This document shows positions 32,784 to 40,850 of a stretch of 41,662 bases of DNA, one piece after another. The notes below the pieces were generated by a model. It was not told the DNA's origin. It searched no databases and saw nothing but the letters and a program-made list of their open reading frames with translations. The position numbers and the translations under genes are program-made. Numbering within the stretch: position 1 is the stretch's first letter; each line of letters begins with the position of its first letter. Location: assembly GCA_025360455.1 (NCBI GenBank), contig JANYCF010000037.1, positions 1 to 41,662 on the forward strand. The letters run 5' to 3'. The stretch is from Opitutaceae bacterium (GTDB lineage: Bacteria > Verrucomicrobiota > Verrucomicrobiia > Opitutales > Opitutaceae).

Positions 32784-33029
32784 CGGCCCGAAGTGAGAGT
32801 GAAAGTGAAAGTGACCGCAAGCCCGGCGGTGGGGAGGTCACTTGCCGTACGGTAGGAGCGGCTTTATGCCGCGAGGTGTATTCGTAGCCGCGTTGGAGCG
32901 GAAGCGACAACGCGGTGCGCGTAGAGGCGCAGACCGCGTTTTCGGGCTACGCCCTCAAACGCGGCTACTCGGCTGCTGGGATTGACGGTGGGAGCAAGCA
33001 CGCTCCCACAAAATAACGAATCAATCGAC
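32784..33029. repeat. REP-like palindrome cluster between rfbA and the OppB-type gene
   Basis: This 246-base gap holds no gene. It contains GTAGGAGC-GGC-TTTAT-GCC-GCGA (32852-32874) and the unit GTAGCCGCGTTGGAGCG...CGCGGCTAC (32884-32968), whose other copy lies at 28734-28802. A perfect 8-base hairpin GTGGGAGC/GCTCCCAC (32988-33009) sits 20 bases past the rfbA stop. There is also a short run of GTGAAA repeats near 32795. These are typical of mobile REP/BIME elements. Confidence 0.65.
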
Positions 33030-33908
33030 CTACGCCAGCAGTCGCTTCAGGTATTCGCCGTAGGAGGATTTACCGAGCTTTTTGATGTTCGCTTCCAAGC
33101 CAGCACGGTCGATCCAAGTTTTCTTGTAAGCGATTTCTTCGAGGCAGGCGATCTTCAGGCCGGTGCGATTTTCCAGTACATGGACAAATTGCGCGGCTTC
33201 GATGAGAGAATCGTGAGTGCCGGTATCAAGCCAGGCGGTGCCGCGACCGAAGAGTTCGACGTGGAGTTTATTGCACTCGAGGTAAAGTCGGTTGAGATCG
33301 GTGATCTCGAGCTCGCCGCGGTGGGAAGGCTTGAGGGAGCGGGCCATGGCGACGACGTCTTGGTCGTAGAAATAAAGTCCGGGGACGGCGTAATTGGATT
33401 TGGGTTGCGCGGGTTTTTCTTCGAGAGAAAGCACGCGGCCGTCCTGGGCGAATTCGACCACGCCATAGGCGGTGGGATTGGCGACGTGATAGCCGAAAAT
33501 CGTGGAGCCGTCAGTGCGGGTACTGGCTTCGGCGAGGGAATTGACGAATTCGGCGCCGTAGAAAAGATTGTCACCGAGGACGAGGGCGGAGGTTTCCTTG
33601 CCGGTAAGAAAACCGGTGTCGCCGGCGATGTGGAAGGCTTGGGCGAGGCCGTCGGGGCTGGGCTGCTCGGCGTAGCTGAACTTCATGCCGAGATTGGTGC
33701 CATCGCCGAGGAGTTTCCGGAACAGCGGTAAATCCTGCGGGGTGGAGATGATGAGGACTTCACGAATGTCGGCGAGCATCAGCACGGACAGCGGATAATA
33801 AATCATCGGCTTGTCGTAAACCGGCATGAGCTGTTTCGAGACGGCGATGGTCAGGGGGTAGAGCCGGGTGCCGGAGCCACCGGCGAGGATGATGCCTTTG
33901 CGATTCAT
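33030..33908 (-). CDS. rfbA: Glucose-1-phosphate thymidylyltransferase
   Basis: This 292-aa enzyme makes dTDP-glucose from dTTP and glucose-1-phosphate. [52 protein letters not shown] is the nucleotide-binding signature, and [31 protein letters not shown] and [14 protein letters not shown] follow as in RmlA/RfbA. The length is normal. It is the last gene of the nucleotide-sugar group, directly after rfbB, and gives the first step for dTDP-sugars. The ATG at 33908 has no strong ribosome-binding site. The cluster lacks a recognisable rfbC. Confidence 0.96.
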   Translation of the reverse strand: MNRKGIILAGGSGTRLYPLTIAVSKQLMPVYDKPMIYYPLSVLMLADIREVLIISTPQDLPLFRKLLGDGTNLGMKFSYAEQPSPDGLAQAFHIAGDTGFLTGKETSALVLGDNLFYGAEFVNSLAEASTRTDGSTIFGYHVANPTAYGVVEFAQDGRVLSLEEKPAQPKSNYAVPGLYFYDQDVVAMARSLKPSHRGELEITDLNRLYLECNKLHVELFGRGTAWLDTGTHDSLIEAAQFVHVLENRTGLKIACLEEIAYKKTWIDRAGLEANIKKLGKSSYGEYLKRLLA

Positions 33909-33956
33909 AGGGAGAAATGATGGGGGAAAGCTAAGACTGAGCGCGCGATATCACGA

Positions 33957-35009
33957 TTACGTTTTACCTAGCCGTTCCAATTTGTACGACCCGTCGAAGA
34001 TGCCTTTGCACCAGGCTTCGTTATCGAGGTACCATTGGACGGTTTTGTGGAAACCTGAGGAATGGTCCTGCTTCGGCGTCCAACCGAGCTCGCGTTTGAT
34101 CTTCGTGGCGTCGATCGCGTAGCGGAGATCGTGGCCGGGGCGGTCGGTGACGTAGGTGATCTGGGAATCGTATTGCTTGCCGTCGGCGCGGGGGCGGAGC
34201 TCATCGAGCAGCGAACAGAGCAGGCGGACGAGATCGATGTTTTTGCGTTCGTTGTTGCCGCCGATGTTGTAGGTTTCGCCGAGTTTTCCATGGGCGATGA
34301 CCGTGTGCAGGGCCTCGGCATGATCCACGACGTAGAGCCAATCGCGGATATTTTCACCCCTGCCGTACACCGGAATCGGATCGCCGCGCAGCGCTTTGAG
34401 GATGACGACAGGAATGAGTTTTTCGGGGAACTGGTAGGGGCCGTAGTTATTCGAGCAATTGGTGACGAGCACCGGCAGCTTGAAGGTGTCGGCCCAAGAG
34501 CGCGCGAGGTGGTCGGAGGCGGCTTTGCTGGCGGAGTAGGGCGAGTGCGGATCGTAGGGTGTATGTTCGGTGAAGAAACCGGTTTCGCCGAGAGAACCGT
34601 AAACCTCGTCAGTCGAGACGTGAAGGAAGCGAAAGCGGTCTTTGGCCGGGCCGGTCAGTTTATCGAAGTGTCCCCGGGCGGCTTGTAACAAGGTGAAGGT
34701 GCCCACGACATTCGTCTGAATGAAGGCGCCGGGACCGTCGATGGAGCGGTCCACATGACTCTCGGCCGCGAGGTGCATCACCCAATCGGGGGAGAAATCG
34801 GCGAAGATTTTCGCCATGGCGGTGGCGTCACAGATATCCGCCTTGGCAAAACGGTAGCGCGGATTGGTGGCGAGGTCGTCGAGCGAGTGCCGGTTGCCGG
34901 CGTAAGTGAGGGCATCGACATTCAGCACCGTGTGCTCCGTGGTGGTGATAAGCAGACGAACGAGATTGCTGCCGATAAAGCCGGCGCCGCCGGTAACGAG
35001 GATATTCAT
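33957..35009 (-). CDS. rfbB: dTDP-glucose 4,6-dehydratase
   Basis: This 350-aa extended SDR enzyme converts dTDP-glucose to dTDP-4-keto-6-deoxyglucose. The NAD-binding start is [35 protein letters not shown] and [37 protein letters not shown] hold the catalytic Thr-Asp-Glu and Tyr-x3-Lys, and [17 protein letters not shown] is diagnostic. Length and motifs are standard for RmlB. It is followed by rfbA after 48 bases and preceded by an RmlD-like gene after 11 bases. The product could feed deoxysugar synthesis for the exopolysaccharide or for the LPS. Confidence 0.96.
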   Translation of the reverse strand: MNILVTGGAGFIGSNLVRLLITTTEHTVLNVDALTYAGNRHSLDDLATNPRYRFAKADICDATAMAKIFADFSPDWVMHLAAESHVDRSIDGPGAFIQTNVVGTFTLLQAARGHFDKLTGPAKDRFRFLHVSTDEVYGSLGETGFFTEHTPYDPHSPYSASKAASDHLARSWADTFKLPVLVTNCSNNYGPYQFPEKLIPVVILKALRGDPIPVYGRGENIRDWLYVVDHAEALHTVIAHGKLGETYNIGGNNERKNIDLVRLLCSLLDELRPRADGKQYDSQITYVTDRPGHDLRYAIDATKIKRELGWTPKQDHSSGFHKTVQWYLDNEAWCKGIFDGSYKLERLGKT

Positions 35010-35020
35010 AAACGAGAGGA

Positions 35021-35896
35021 TCAGGCAGTGGCTTTGACCCAGCGACGCAGGTCGCGTTCGACGGCTTCGTGGACTTCGGTCATCTTGATGCCGACGGAGG
35101 CGAGCTTGGTGGAGTTCATGGTGCAGTTGGAACGGGGCGTCTTGGCCGCGAGCGTCATGAACTGGGATTCGTCCTTAAAGAATTGGAAATCCTTGTTCGA
35201 GACACCGGTTTTTTTGATCAGCTCGACGACACCGCGCGTGGTGACGTAGCCGGGGTTCGTTATGTTGTAGATGCCGAACGGTACGCGTTTCTCCCAGCAC
35301 GCGAAGGTGGATTCGACAAATTCCTCCAGTTGGGAAATGGAGTTTTCCGCTTCGAGCAGAGTGTTGTAGCGAAGAAGCTTGGTCAGGTAGTTCCGGGGAT
35401 TATCGATCTGGTTGAAAGGAATGCGCAGGCGCCAGATAAAGAGATTGGAATAGCTGGACAGTACTTCTTCGCCGAGCGCTTTGGTGCCGGAGTAGAAACT
35501 GCAGTTGTTGGTGCGGAAACTGAAATTGGGCGTGTCCGTTTCAGTGAAGCCCGAGCCATCGGGCCGAGAGCCGGTGAAGATGCAGCCGGAGGAAACGTGG
35601 CCCCAAGGTACGCCAGCGTCGGTGCAGGCTTGGGCGATGATCCCGGGAAGGACGGCGTTACCCATGACGCAATCGGCCTTGTGCAGCTCGCAGGCATCGA
35701 CATTGGGTTTGCCAGTGTAGCCGGCGGCGTTGATGAGGAAGGCCGGCTTTTCGCGACGGAGGAGCTCGGTTAACGCCGCTTGGTTGGTGTAGTCGAAATC
35801 AGCCCGGCGCAGATTGCGAAAGGGCAGGCCTTTGCGCTGGAGCATGGCCTGATAAGCCGCACCCACATAACCGGAGCCACCTAGAAGGTATATCAT
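35021..35896 (-). CDS. RmlD-like NAD(P)-dependent sugar-nucleotide reductase/epimerase
   Basis: This 291-aa SDR protein is counted from the ATG at 35896 ([19 protein letters not shown]); the track start adds ten polar residues. GGSGYVG is the dinucleotide-binding loop and [11 protein letters not shown] holds the Tyr-x3-Lys pair. [18 protein letters not shown] and [10 protein letters not shown] recall RmlD-type reductases, although SSGCIF replaces the usual STDYVF. It may reduce or epimerise the 4-keto sugar made by RfbB, which is inference. The later part ([19 protein letters not shown]) is like those of other sugar-nucleotide SDRs. It lies between a GT2 gene and rfbB in one transcription unit. 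Confidence 0.8.
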   Translation of the reverse strand: MIYLLGGSGYVGAAYQAMLQRKGLPFRNLRRADFDYTNQAALTELLRREKPAFLINAAGYTGKPNVDACELHKADCVMGNAVLPGIIAQACTDAGVPWGHVSSGCIFTGSRPDGSGFTETDTPNFSFRTNNCSFYSGTKALGEEVLSSYSNLFIWRLRIPFNQIDNPRNYLTKLLRYNTLLEAENSISQLEEFVESTFACWEKRVPFGIYNITNPGYVTTRGVVELIKKTGVSNKDFQFFKDESQFMTLAAKTPRSNCTMNSTKLASVGIKMTEVHEAVERDLRRWVKATA

Positions 35897-35953
35897 AGAG
35901 GCGCTACTAGGGACATGATTCCGCAACGGGTCAAAGCCCGATTATAGGACAGA

Positions 35954-36730
35954 CTATTTTCGCCGATAATCCCCGCGGCTGAAATATTTTTCCAACCAGA
36001 GGTAGGCGCAAATAAAGAAGTAACGGCTGCCCATCTCCTTGATTTTAAGTTTGGCTTCGCCGTATTTGCGGTTGCGCCAGGAAATAGGGATGACGGTCCA
36101 CGAGTAGCCGCGGACAATCGATTTCAAGGGAATTTCCACGGTGAGATTGAAGTGCGGGGCCAGAAACGGCTTGCAGCCATCGATGACGGTGCGGCGGTAG
36201 GCTTTGAAGGCGTTGGTGGTGTCATTTAGCGCGATGTTGAAACCGAGGCGCACGAGAAAATTGGCAAGACGGTTCACCAGCAATTTTATCCGCGGGTAGT
36301 CGATCACTTCGCCGCCTTTGATGAATCGGCTGCCGAAGACGCACTCCCAGCCTTCATTGAGCAGTCGCCAGTACTTGACGGCATCTGCCGGAGAGTCCGA
36401 GGCATCGGCCATCATGATAACACAGGCATCGCCCTTCATGTGCTGGAGGCCGTAGGTCACAGCCCGACCAAAACCGTGCAGTCCGAGATTTTGCACCGGA
36501 GCGAGGGTGGGGATTATCTCCCGCAACTCCTGTAACACGGCCCAAGTTCGATCACTGCTCCCATCATCCACGACGATGATTTCGTGAGGCACGCCTTCGC
36601 GGGTGAACGTGGAAAAAATATCCGCCAGGGTGGACGGCAATGAATCCTGTTCGTCGCGGGCCGGAATAATGACCGAGTACAGATCGAGAGTCGAAGGGGC
36701 GAAGGGTGGTCGGGAACGGGGCGTCAACAT
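35954..36730 (-). CDS. Glycosyltransferase family 2 (DPM1-like)
   Basis: This 258-aa GT-A glycosyltransferase has YSVIIPARDEQDSLPSTLADIF and HEIIVVDDGSSDRTWAVLQEL, then CVIMMADASDSPADAVKYW as the DXD-like metal site. FGSRFIKGGEVIDYPRIKLLVNRLANFLVRLGF follows, as in dolichol/polyprenyl-phosphate sugar transferases. It lacks C-terminal membrane helices of the ArnC type. I prefer the ATG at 36730 (MLTPRSRPP), because AGGAAA lies a suitable distance before it; the track start at 36766 is upstream of that site. It is cotranscribed with two SDR enzymes, so it probably transfers the sugar they make. Confidence 0.9.
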   Translation of the reverse strand: MLTPRSRPPFAPSTLDLYSVIIPARDEQDSLPSTLADIFSTFTREGVPHEIIVVDDGSSDRTWAVLQELREIIPTLAPVQNLGLHGFGRAVTYGLQHMKGDACVIMMADASDSPADAVKYWRLLNEGWECVFGSRFIKGGEVIDYPRIKLLVNRLANFLVRLGFNIALNDTTNAFKAYRRTVIDGCKPFLAPHFNLTVEIPLKSIVRGYSWTVIPISWRNRKYGEAKLKIKEMGSRYFFICAYLWLEKYFSRGDYRRK

Positions 36731-36769
36731 GAAGGTTTCCTGAGAAAGGGTAAATCGCGCAGTCAAAAC

Positions 36770-37843
36770 TCAGAGTGGAGCCGAGAGGTCAAGCCAGCCG
36801 GGATTTTTTTCGGCGTGGAGCGCGATTTCTTCGAGAATGGCGGTCGTCGTCGTGGCGGGTTGCCAAGCCCATAAACGCGTGGCTTTGGCGTGGTCGAGCA
36901 CGATCCACGGGATGTCGAACGAGCGCGGCGTCCCATCCTGCGCGACGGTATGCGGACCCAAACGAACGGTGCACCAATTGCTGAGTTGCTTGAGTGACAT
37001 GGCAGAGCTGCTCCCACCTGAGATATTGGCGAGACGATCGGTCGCGGGAATCTTGGGCGAGGCAAATTGCTTTTCCAAGAGCGGGACGAGGTCGCGCGGA
37101 TGCAGGCAATCACGCACTTGGTGGCCGAGGCCGCCAAAGCCCAGATATTTGAGCGGGCGTTTCTGCCTCCACGCATTGATCCAATACGCAAAAATCCCCT
37201 GATCGGCGCGACCGAACTGACCCGCACCCGCCAACACCCCGCAGCGGTTGATAAACACCGGAAAACCGAAGGTCTCGCCGTATTCGAGCGCGAGCGCTTC
37301 GGAGGCGAGCTTGGTGGCACCATAGAGTGAGATCGGGGCGGTGGTGGCGAAGGTTTCGTCGAGCCCGGCGACGCTCAAACCGGAAGGAAGGCTTGCTTTG
37401 TTATCCGGGATGAACGCTTCGTTCACCACCGTCACCGGCAGGGCGGCGAGCGGCGTGATGGCGTACACCCGGCTGGTGGATAACAGGACGAAGCCCGCCT
37501 TGTGGGTTTTGCAGTATTCGAGGAGGTTGACGGTGCCGCTGAGATTATGCTCCACGAGCTGGCGCGAACTCGTTTTGCCGTCGACGCCGGCGAGCACGCT
37601 GGGGTTGGCGGCGGCATCGATGACGAAATCGACGGCGGGTAACGTCTCAAGGTCGCTGGCGGCGCGCAGGTCGGCATGATATAATTTTACGCCCAGCGCT
37701 TTTAGTTCGGCACGATTGCTTTCGCTGCCGGGACGGATGAAATTATCGAAGCCGAAAATGTGATGGCCGCGACCCGAGGCGAGGAGAGATTTGGCGAGCG
37801 TGCTGCCGACAAAACCGCAAATACCGGAAATCAGGATGCGCAT
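36770..37843 (-). CDS. RfbE-like (CDP-paratose 2-epimerase-type) SDR epimerase
   Basis: This 357-aa extended SDR protein has MRILISGICGFVGSTLAKSLLASG and FGFDNFIRPGSESNRAELKALGV, then DFVIDAAANPSVLAGVDGKTSSRQLVEHNLSGTVNLLEYCKTHKAGFVLLSTSRVYAI. This block is typical of the CDP-paratose/tyvelose 2-epimerase group. SLYGATKLASEALALEYGETF carries the catalytic Tyr-x3-Lys. The family acts on nucleotide-linked sugars with NAD. The true substrate is unknown, because no CDP-sugar genes are seen here. It is the first gene of the group, 39 bases before the GT2, with a 760-base gap upstream that should hold the promoter. Confidence 0.88.
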   Translation of the reverse strand: MRILISGICGFVGSTLAKSLLASGRGHHIFGFDNFIRPGSESNRAELKALGVKLYHADLRAASDLETLPAVDFVIDAAANPSVLAGVDGKTSSRQLVEHNLSGTVNLLEYCKTHKAGFVLLSTSRVYAITPLAALPVTVVNEAFIPDNKASLPSGLSVAGLDETFATTAPISLYGATKLASEALALEYGETFGFPVFINRCGVLAGAGQFGRADQGIFAYWINAWRQKRPLKYLGFGGLGHQVRDCLHPRDLVPLLEKQFASPKIPATDRLANISGGSSSAMSLKQLSNWCTVRLGPHTVAQDGTPRSFDIPWIVLDHAKATRLWAWQPATTTTAILEEIALHAEKNPGWLDLSAPL

Positions 37844-38604
37844 GTTGAGGGAGACAAACAGAGCCGGCTCAGCAGGTGAAGCGGGAAATTGCGCCAGTGT
37901 GGTGCAAGCAAAGTTGCTTCACTTGTAGGAGCCTGTTTACAGGCGATGGGTGGTGCGAGAGACAGAGGAAACTCCGAGTCGCCTGTAAACAGGCCCCTAC
38001 AAGTGGAATTCCGAACGATGCCATTATAGCTCGAACTTAGCGTACCCCGCGCCAGTGACTTGAGTGGGCGCATCACAGTTTTTGGCTTATCCTCAATTCC
38101 CTCCTGGGTAGGTGGCGCACTGGTCGCGCACGGACCCGCTTGATCGTTCCCTTCTCTCATTCGATTGCGCCCTCGTGCCGCGCTGACACAAAGCCAAGCC
38201 ACGCGAAAAAACAATCACTCGAACTTATGTGTTAAGGAACGCCCCGAAACTCGGTGCCGAATGCCGTTGCCGTATTCTCAGTCAAGAGTGAACTCGTGAC
38301 CTCTGCTGAATTTCCCAGTCATGTTTTTTGAGCGGTTAGGCGTTGGGAAAAAATTCCTTCGGCTGAGTACGAGATTTAGCTCTCGTTATCAGGAATAGGG
38401 AAAGTGTCGAGAGCAGGAAGGTTTCTTCTGTCGCTTGGCCTCGAGCGGCGAGCGCAAATCATAACGCGGCCGGGCTGAAACTGAATCCAGGGGCGAGAGC
38501 CGGCCCCGTGCGAATGAGCGAATGGTGAGTTTGGCCGAGTGGGTGCGTTTTTCGGCAGACTGCCTTACCCGAGCCGATGCGATGGGAGGAGGTTTAAAGG
38601 CCAA
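37844..38604. other. Intergenic region with a long inverted repeat
   Basis: This 760-base gap holds no convincing gene. The left part has the long inverted repeat at 37920-38005. The rest is AT-richer and shows no clear structure. The promoter for the minus-strand epimerase group should lie here, but I could not fix -35 and -10 boxes. The ORFs 37831-38214 and 38389-38604 (minus) were considered and rejected. Confidence 0.55.
37920..38005. repeat. REP-like inverted repeat pair (27-base arms)
   Basis: The left arm CACTTGTAGGAGCCTGTTTA (37920 on, continuing CAGGCGA) and the right arm ending at 38005 are inverted copies with 26 of 27 bases matching, separated by 32 bases. Each arm has an inner palindrome GCCTGT-TT-ACAGGC. 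The core GTAGGAGC...GCGA is shared with 32852-32874, which suggests a REP family spread over the genome. Confidence 0.8.
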
Positions 38605-39270
38605 TTAGCCCGGCACAAATCGAGAAAAAGGCGCCCGACTGGGAATTCGGGTAAAGCCATGGCTGATGGCATAGGCGATTAATTTCGGCGTGCCCTTCAC
38701 ATTCAGTTTTTGGAGGATGTTGCTGCGATGGGTTTGCGACGTGGTAGGTGAAATTCCGAGCCGAGCGGCGATTTCCTGATCATTCAAACCTTCGCCCACG
38801 AGTGAGAGCACTTCCTGTTCACAGACCGAGAGTACTTTTTCAAAGGAGTTGGCATTCGTGCGCATGGCGATCCGCGCATTGTGAAAAGCTGGCGAGTAGT
38901 AAGTCTTTCCTTTGGCGAGAGCGTTGAGTGCGGCCTTTAACTGGGTGATGGCATTTGAACCTTTGTCCAGAAAGCCATGAATGCCTGATTTGACGACGCG
39001 ATGTACGGTGTAGTCATCGAGCGAGGCCGTGATCATCAGGAATCGGGTAGCCGGAGCCATTTTCAAAACGGTCTCAACCACCGCAAAGCCGTCCATATCG
39101 GGCAAGCTGAGATCAAGGATCACGACATCAGGCTTAATTTGGCCAACCAATCGAATGGCTTCGGCCCCTCGACCCGCCTCACCTACTACTAAGTGGTCAA
39201 AGTCATCGGCACAGGCATAGCCAATCGCTTCACGCATCAGCAAATGGTCTTCAACGATGACGATTCTCAT
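38605..39270 (-). CDS. NarL/FixJ-type response regulator
   Basis: This 221-aa protein has a receiver domain with the acidic pair in MRIVIVEDHLLMRE, the phosphoacceptor D53 in VVILDLSLPDMDGF, T81 in FLMITASLDDY and K103 in FLDKGSNAI. A LuxR-type helix-turn-helix follows in the C-terminal part: LSVCEQEVLSLVGEGLNDQEIAARLGISPTTSQTHRSNILQKLNVKGTPKLIAYAISHG. It should bind DNA after phosphorylation by a sensor kinase, but no kinase gene is adjacent, so it is an orphan within this window. It is divergent from the small plus-strand genes to the right. Whether it controls the sugar genes is unknown. Confidence 0.94.
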   Translation of the reverse strand: MRIVIVEDHLLMREAIGYACADDFDHLVVGEAGRGAEAIRLVGQIKPDVVILDLSLPDMDGFAVVETVLKMAPATRFLMITASLDDYTVHRVVKSGIHGFLDKGSNAITQLKAALNALAKGKTYYSPAFHNARIAMRTNANSFEKVLSVCEQEVLSLVGEGLNDQEIAARLGISPTTSQTHRSNILQKLNVKGTPKLIAYAISHGFTRIPSRAPFSRFVPG

Positions 39271-39628
39271 GGAGTCGGGCGGTACGGTAGGTGTCAGTCA
39301 GGGGCGAAGGCGAAGGTGAAAGCTAAATGTAACCTCTAGTTGGGGTCAGCAAAATAGTGGAATTCCAGGCAACGATTCGGTTACATTGGTCAGTGCGATC
39401 CGTTTCGATATCGATTAACGCTGCAAAAATCATGCCGGCGCATCGGAACATTCATCCCAAGCCCCGCCTACTTACATTTAAGTATTCGGCGAGCTTCCTA
39501 TCTGTGGGTGAAGACTTTGGCTTCGCTGGTACAAGAGTAGACCGCATCCAACGGAATTTTGGTCAAGCTATACGATATTGAGTCTGTGTTTGGTCCTTCA
39601 TCAATCGTTCTTCCAACCCATAAAAGCC
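39271..39628. other. Divergent intergenic region
   Basis: This 358-base stretch lies between the minus-strand response regulator and the plus-strand small genes, so it should hold both promoters. A run of GGGCGAAGGCGAAGGTGAAAG close to 39301 is a short imperfect repeat. TATACGAT near 39569 could be a -10 box for the plus-strand genes, but I see no good -35. The 74-aa ORF at 39357-39581 has no protein-like features. Confidence 0.45.
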
Positions 39629-39901
39629 ATGCCCCCATCGATAAAACTCCATCAACTAGACACCACGATCATCGACGCAATACGCAACATTCGAGGAGGT
39701 CCCCTTCCCGGCGTTAAAGGACCCATCATCAATGGAATCATTCTTAAGGACGCGGCCCTAAAAGGCCGTAGCGCCCTGTCCGTCGCTAAGCAAATAACCG
39801 CGTCGATCCCAGTCGGGTCAGGTGCCGATCTCAAGCCTGTCGCTCAATCCATTGGCGATGGGAAATGGTTTGTCGGATTCAAGATCAAGTCATCGCTTTG
39901 A
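39629..39901 (+). CDS. Small protein of unknown function (90 aa)
   Basis: I do not recognise this protein. The track ORF starts at a TTG (39578), but the ATG at 39629 (MPPSIKLHQLDTTIIDAIRNIRGG) gives a compact 90-aa basic protein. It has a helix-like N-terminus, a G/P-rich segment GGPLPGVKGPIINGIIL and a C-terminal part AKQITASIPVGSGADLKPVAQSIGDGKWFVGFKIKSSL, which suggests a small alpha/beta fold. It has no Cys, signal peptide or membrane helix. It lies 12 bases before the cysteine-rich gene and is likely cotranscribed with it. The protein is plausibly real from its composition and position, but no function can be given. Confidence 0.55.
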   Translation: MPPSIKLHQLDTTIIDAIRNIRGGPLPGVKGPIINGIILKDAALKGRSALSVAKQITASIPVGSGADLKPVAQSIGDGKWFVGFKIKSSL

Positions 39902-39913
39902 TTTCGCCTACCC

Positions 39914-40372
39914 GTGTATCCTGTTCGCGAGTTATCATGTCCGAGCGGACAACCGGAAATGCCGGATGCCCGTGTGTTTGGCATCGTGACAGGTGCAGAG
40001 GCAAATGCACAGGTGGTGTGGCTGGAGAAGACGATTCCCGTGACGCCTGAACTTTTGGCAAAAACAGGAGATGTTGAGCCACAGCGTATTTTTCGAATCG
40101 TGGTGAAGTGCCAGGAAAATGCCTGCGTTCATTTCGATGGTTCCCGTTGTCAGCTCGCCCAAAGGATTGTGGACCACTTGAAGCCAACAGTGGAGGAACT
40201 GCCTTTGTGTTCGATTCGCCCGACCTGCCGGTGGTTCGCCGAACACAAACGCGTCGCTTGCTTCCGCTGCCCGCAAATTTCCACTCACACGTATGATCCG
40301 CCGGCGGTGTTTAAAACTACCGCCGGTGGAAGCATGAAATACGAAAGTTCCAGCCCAATGACGCAAAGCTAA
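39914..40372 (+). CDS. Cysteine-rich conserved protein, possible metal binding
   Basis: This 152-aa protein starts at a GTG (MYPVRELSCPSGQPEMPDARVFGIV). It has a cysteine-rich C-terminal half: CQENACVHFDGSRCQLAQRIVDHLKP, then LPLCSIRPTCRWFAEHKRVACFRCPQI. Eight Cys in this arrangement (C-x4-C-x-H-x5-C, then C-x5-C, then C-x2-C) look like metal or iron-sulfur binding. I recall similar CPS-x-QP...HFDG...CRW...CLRCPQ proteins in other bacteria under hypothetical names, but cannot name a family. No signal peptide is seen, so it is probably cytoplasmic. It follows the 90-aa gene by 12 bases and precedes a 53-aa ORF by 7 bases. Codon use looks normal. Confidence 0.72.
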   Translation: MYPVRELSCPSGQPEMPDARVFGIVTGAEANAQVVWLEKTIPVTPELLAKTGDVEPQRIFRIVVKCQENACVHFDGSRCQLAQRIVDHLKPTVEELPLCSIRPTCRWFAEHKRVACFRCPQISTHTYDPPAVFKTTAGGSMKYESSSPMTQS

Positions 40373-40379
40373 ATTTCAC

Positions 40380-40541
40380 ATGGCACACGCAACCCCTGAT
40401 GATCTCGCGATGATCCTTGATCGGCTTCATAACGATAGTGTGAGCCCGCAACCGTGGAACCGGTGGAACGACGCGTTTCGAGCGGAATGGGTCGATCAAT
40501 GTTCACCCCGAACAACCGGATGGAATAGAGCTTCTGTCTAG
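40380..40541 (+). CDS. Short ORF of 53 aa, possible small protein
   Basis: This ORF is too short for the track. It starts at an ATG 7 bases after the stop of the cysteine-rich gene and reads MAHATPDDLAMILDRLHNDS, then SPQPWNRWNDAFRAEWVDQC. The acidic, helix-like start and the Trp-rich middle look protein-like rather than random. It could be the third gene of a small operon. It has no motif I know. The last residues (TTGWNRASV) may be a truncated end, because the following sequence is structured repeat. Confidence 0.4.
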   Translation: MAHATPDDLAMILDRLHNDSVSPQPWNRWNDAFRAEWVDQCSPRTTGWNRASV

Positions 40542-40594
40542 GATCATGAAACACACCTCCTTCGACTGCTCCGTCATTTTATTCAGGACGGCAA

Positions 40595-40690
40595 AATACC
40601 CCGACCCTTGGGTCGGCGATGGATGCCGCCCGCTCTTATCGGAGCGGAGCTCCTTTCGGGGATACCCCGCTGCTTGCGGCGGGGAGTGTT
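40595..40690. repeat. Hairpin-rich palindromic region
   Basis: Three adjacent hairpins lie here: CCGACCC/GGGTCGG (40601-40616), GGAGC/GCTCC near 40641-40653, and CCCCGC/GCGGGG (40665-40684). The region lies between the 53-aa ORF and the lipoprotein-like gene. It may terminate the small operon or be a repeat element of the genome. Confidence 0.5.
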
Positions 40691-40698
40691 CATTTTCC

Positions 40699-40850
40699 AT
40701 GAAACACATTATTCTATTCACCCGCCATATACGGGAGTGCTATTTTGAAACACGACTCAGTGTGGCAAGGAAGTTTCTCTCAAGGATCACCTTTTATCTG
40801 CTCCTGCCGATACTGAGTTCCTCAGAGCTCTTCGCCGGCTGTGCTCGCCG
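40699..40850 (+). pseudogene. Lipoprotein signal segment cut off from its body by a frameshift
   Basis: From the ATG at 40699 the frame reads MKHIILFTRHIRECYFETRLSVARKFLSRITFYLLLPILSSSELFAGCA, which holds a hydrophobic signal and a lipobox-like LFAGC. It then runs into a nonsense-like arginine-rich tail. The sensible protein continues in the next frame (AGVGGVTLLGST...), the gene at 40841. Skipping one base after the GCT codon that follows the lipobox Cys would join them as LFAGCA-AGVGG. Either the gene is damaged, the assembly has a base error, or the joined frames reflect chance. A GGGGAG lies 12 bases before this ATG. Confidence 0.45.

Noticed and set aside
37831-38214. 127-aa minus-strand ORF before the epimerase gene
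   Set aside because: It runs through the inverted repeat and overlaps the epimerase start; its sequence has no protein-like pattern.
38389-38604. 71-aa minus-strand ORF after the response regulator
   Set aside because: It is a very basic, Ser/Arg/Pro-rich sequence without a start signal or motif; probably a chance frame.
39357-39581. 74-aa plus-strand ORF in the divergent gap
   Set aside because: It has no recognisable motif or ribosome-binding site and lies where promoters are expected.
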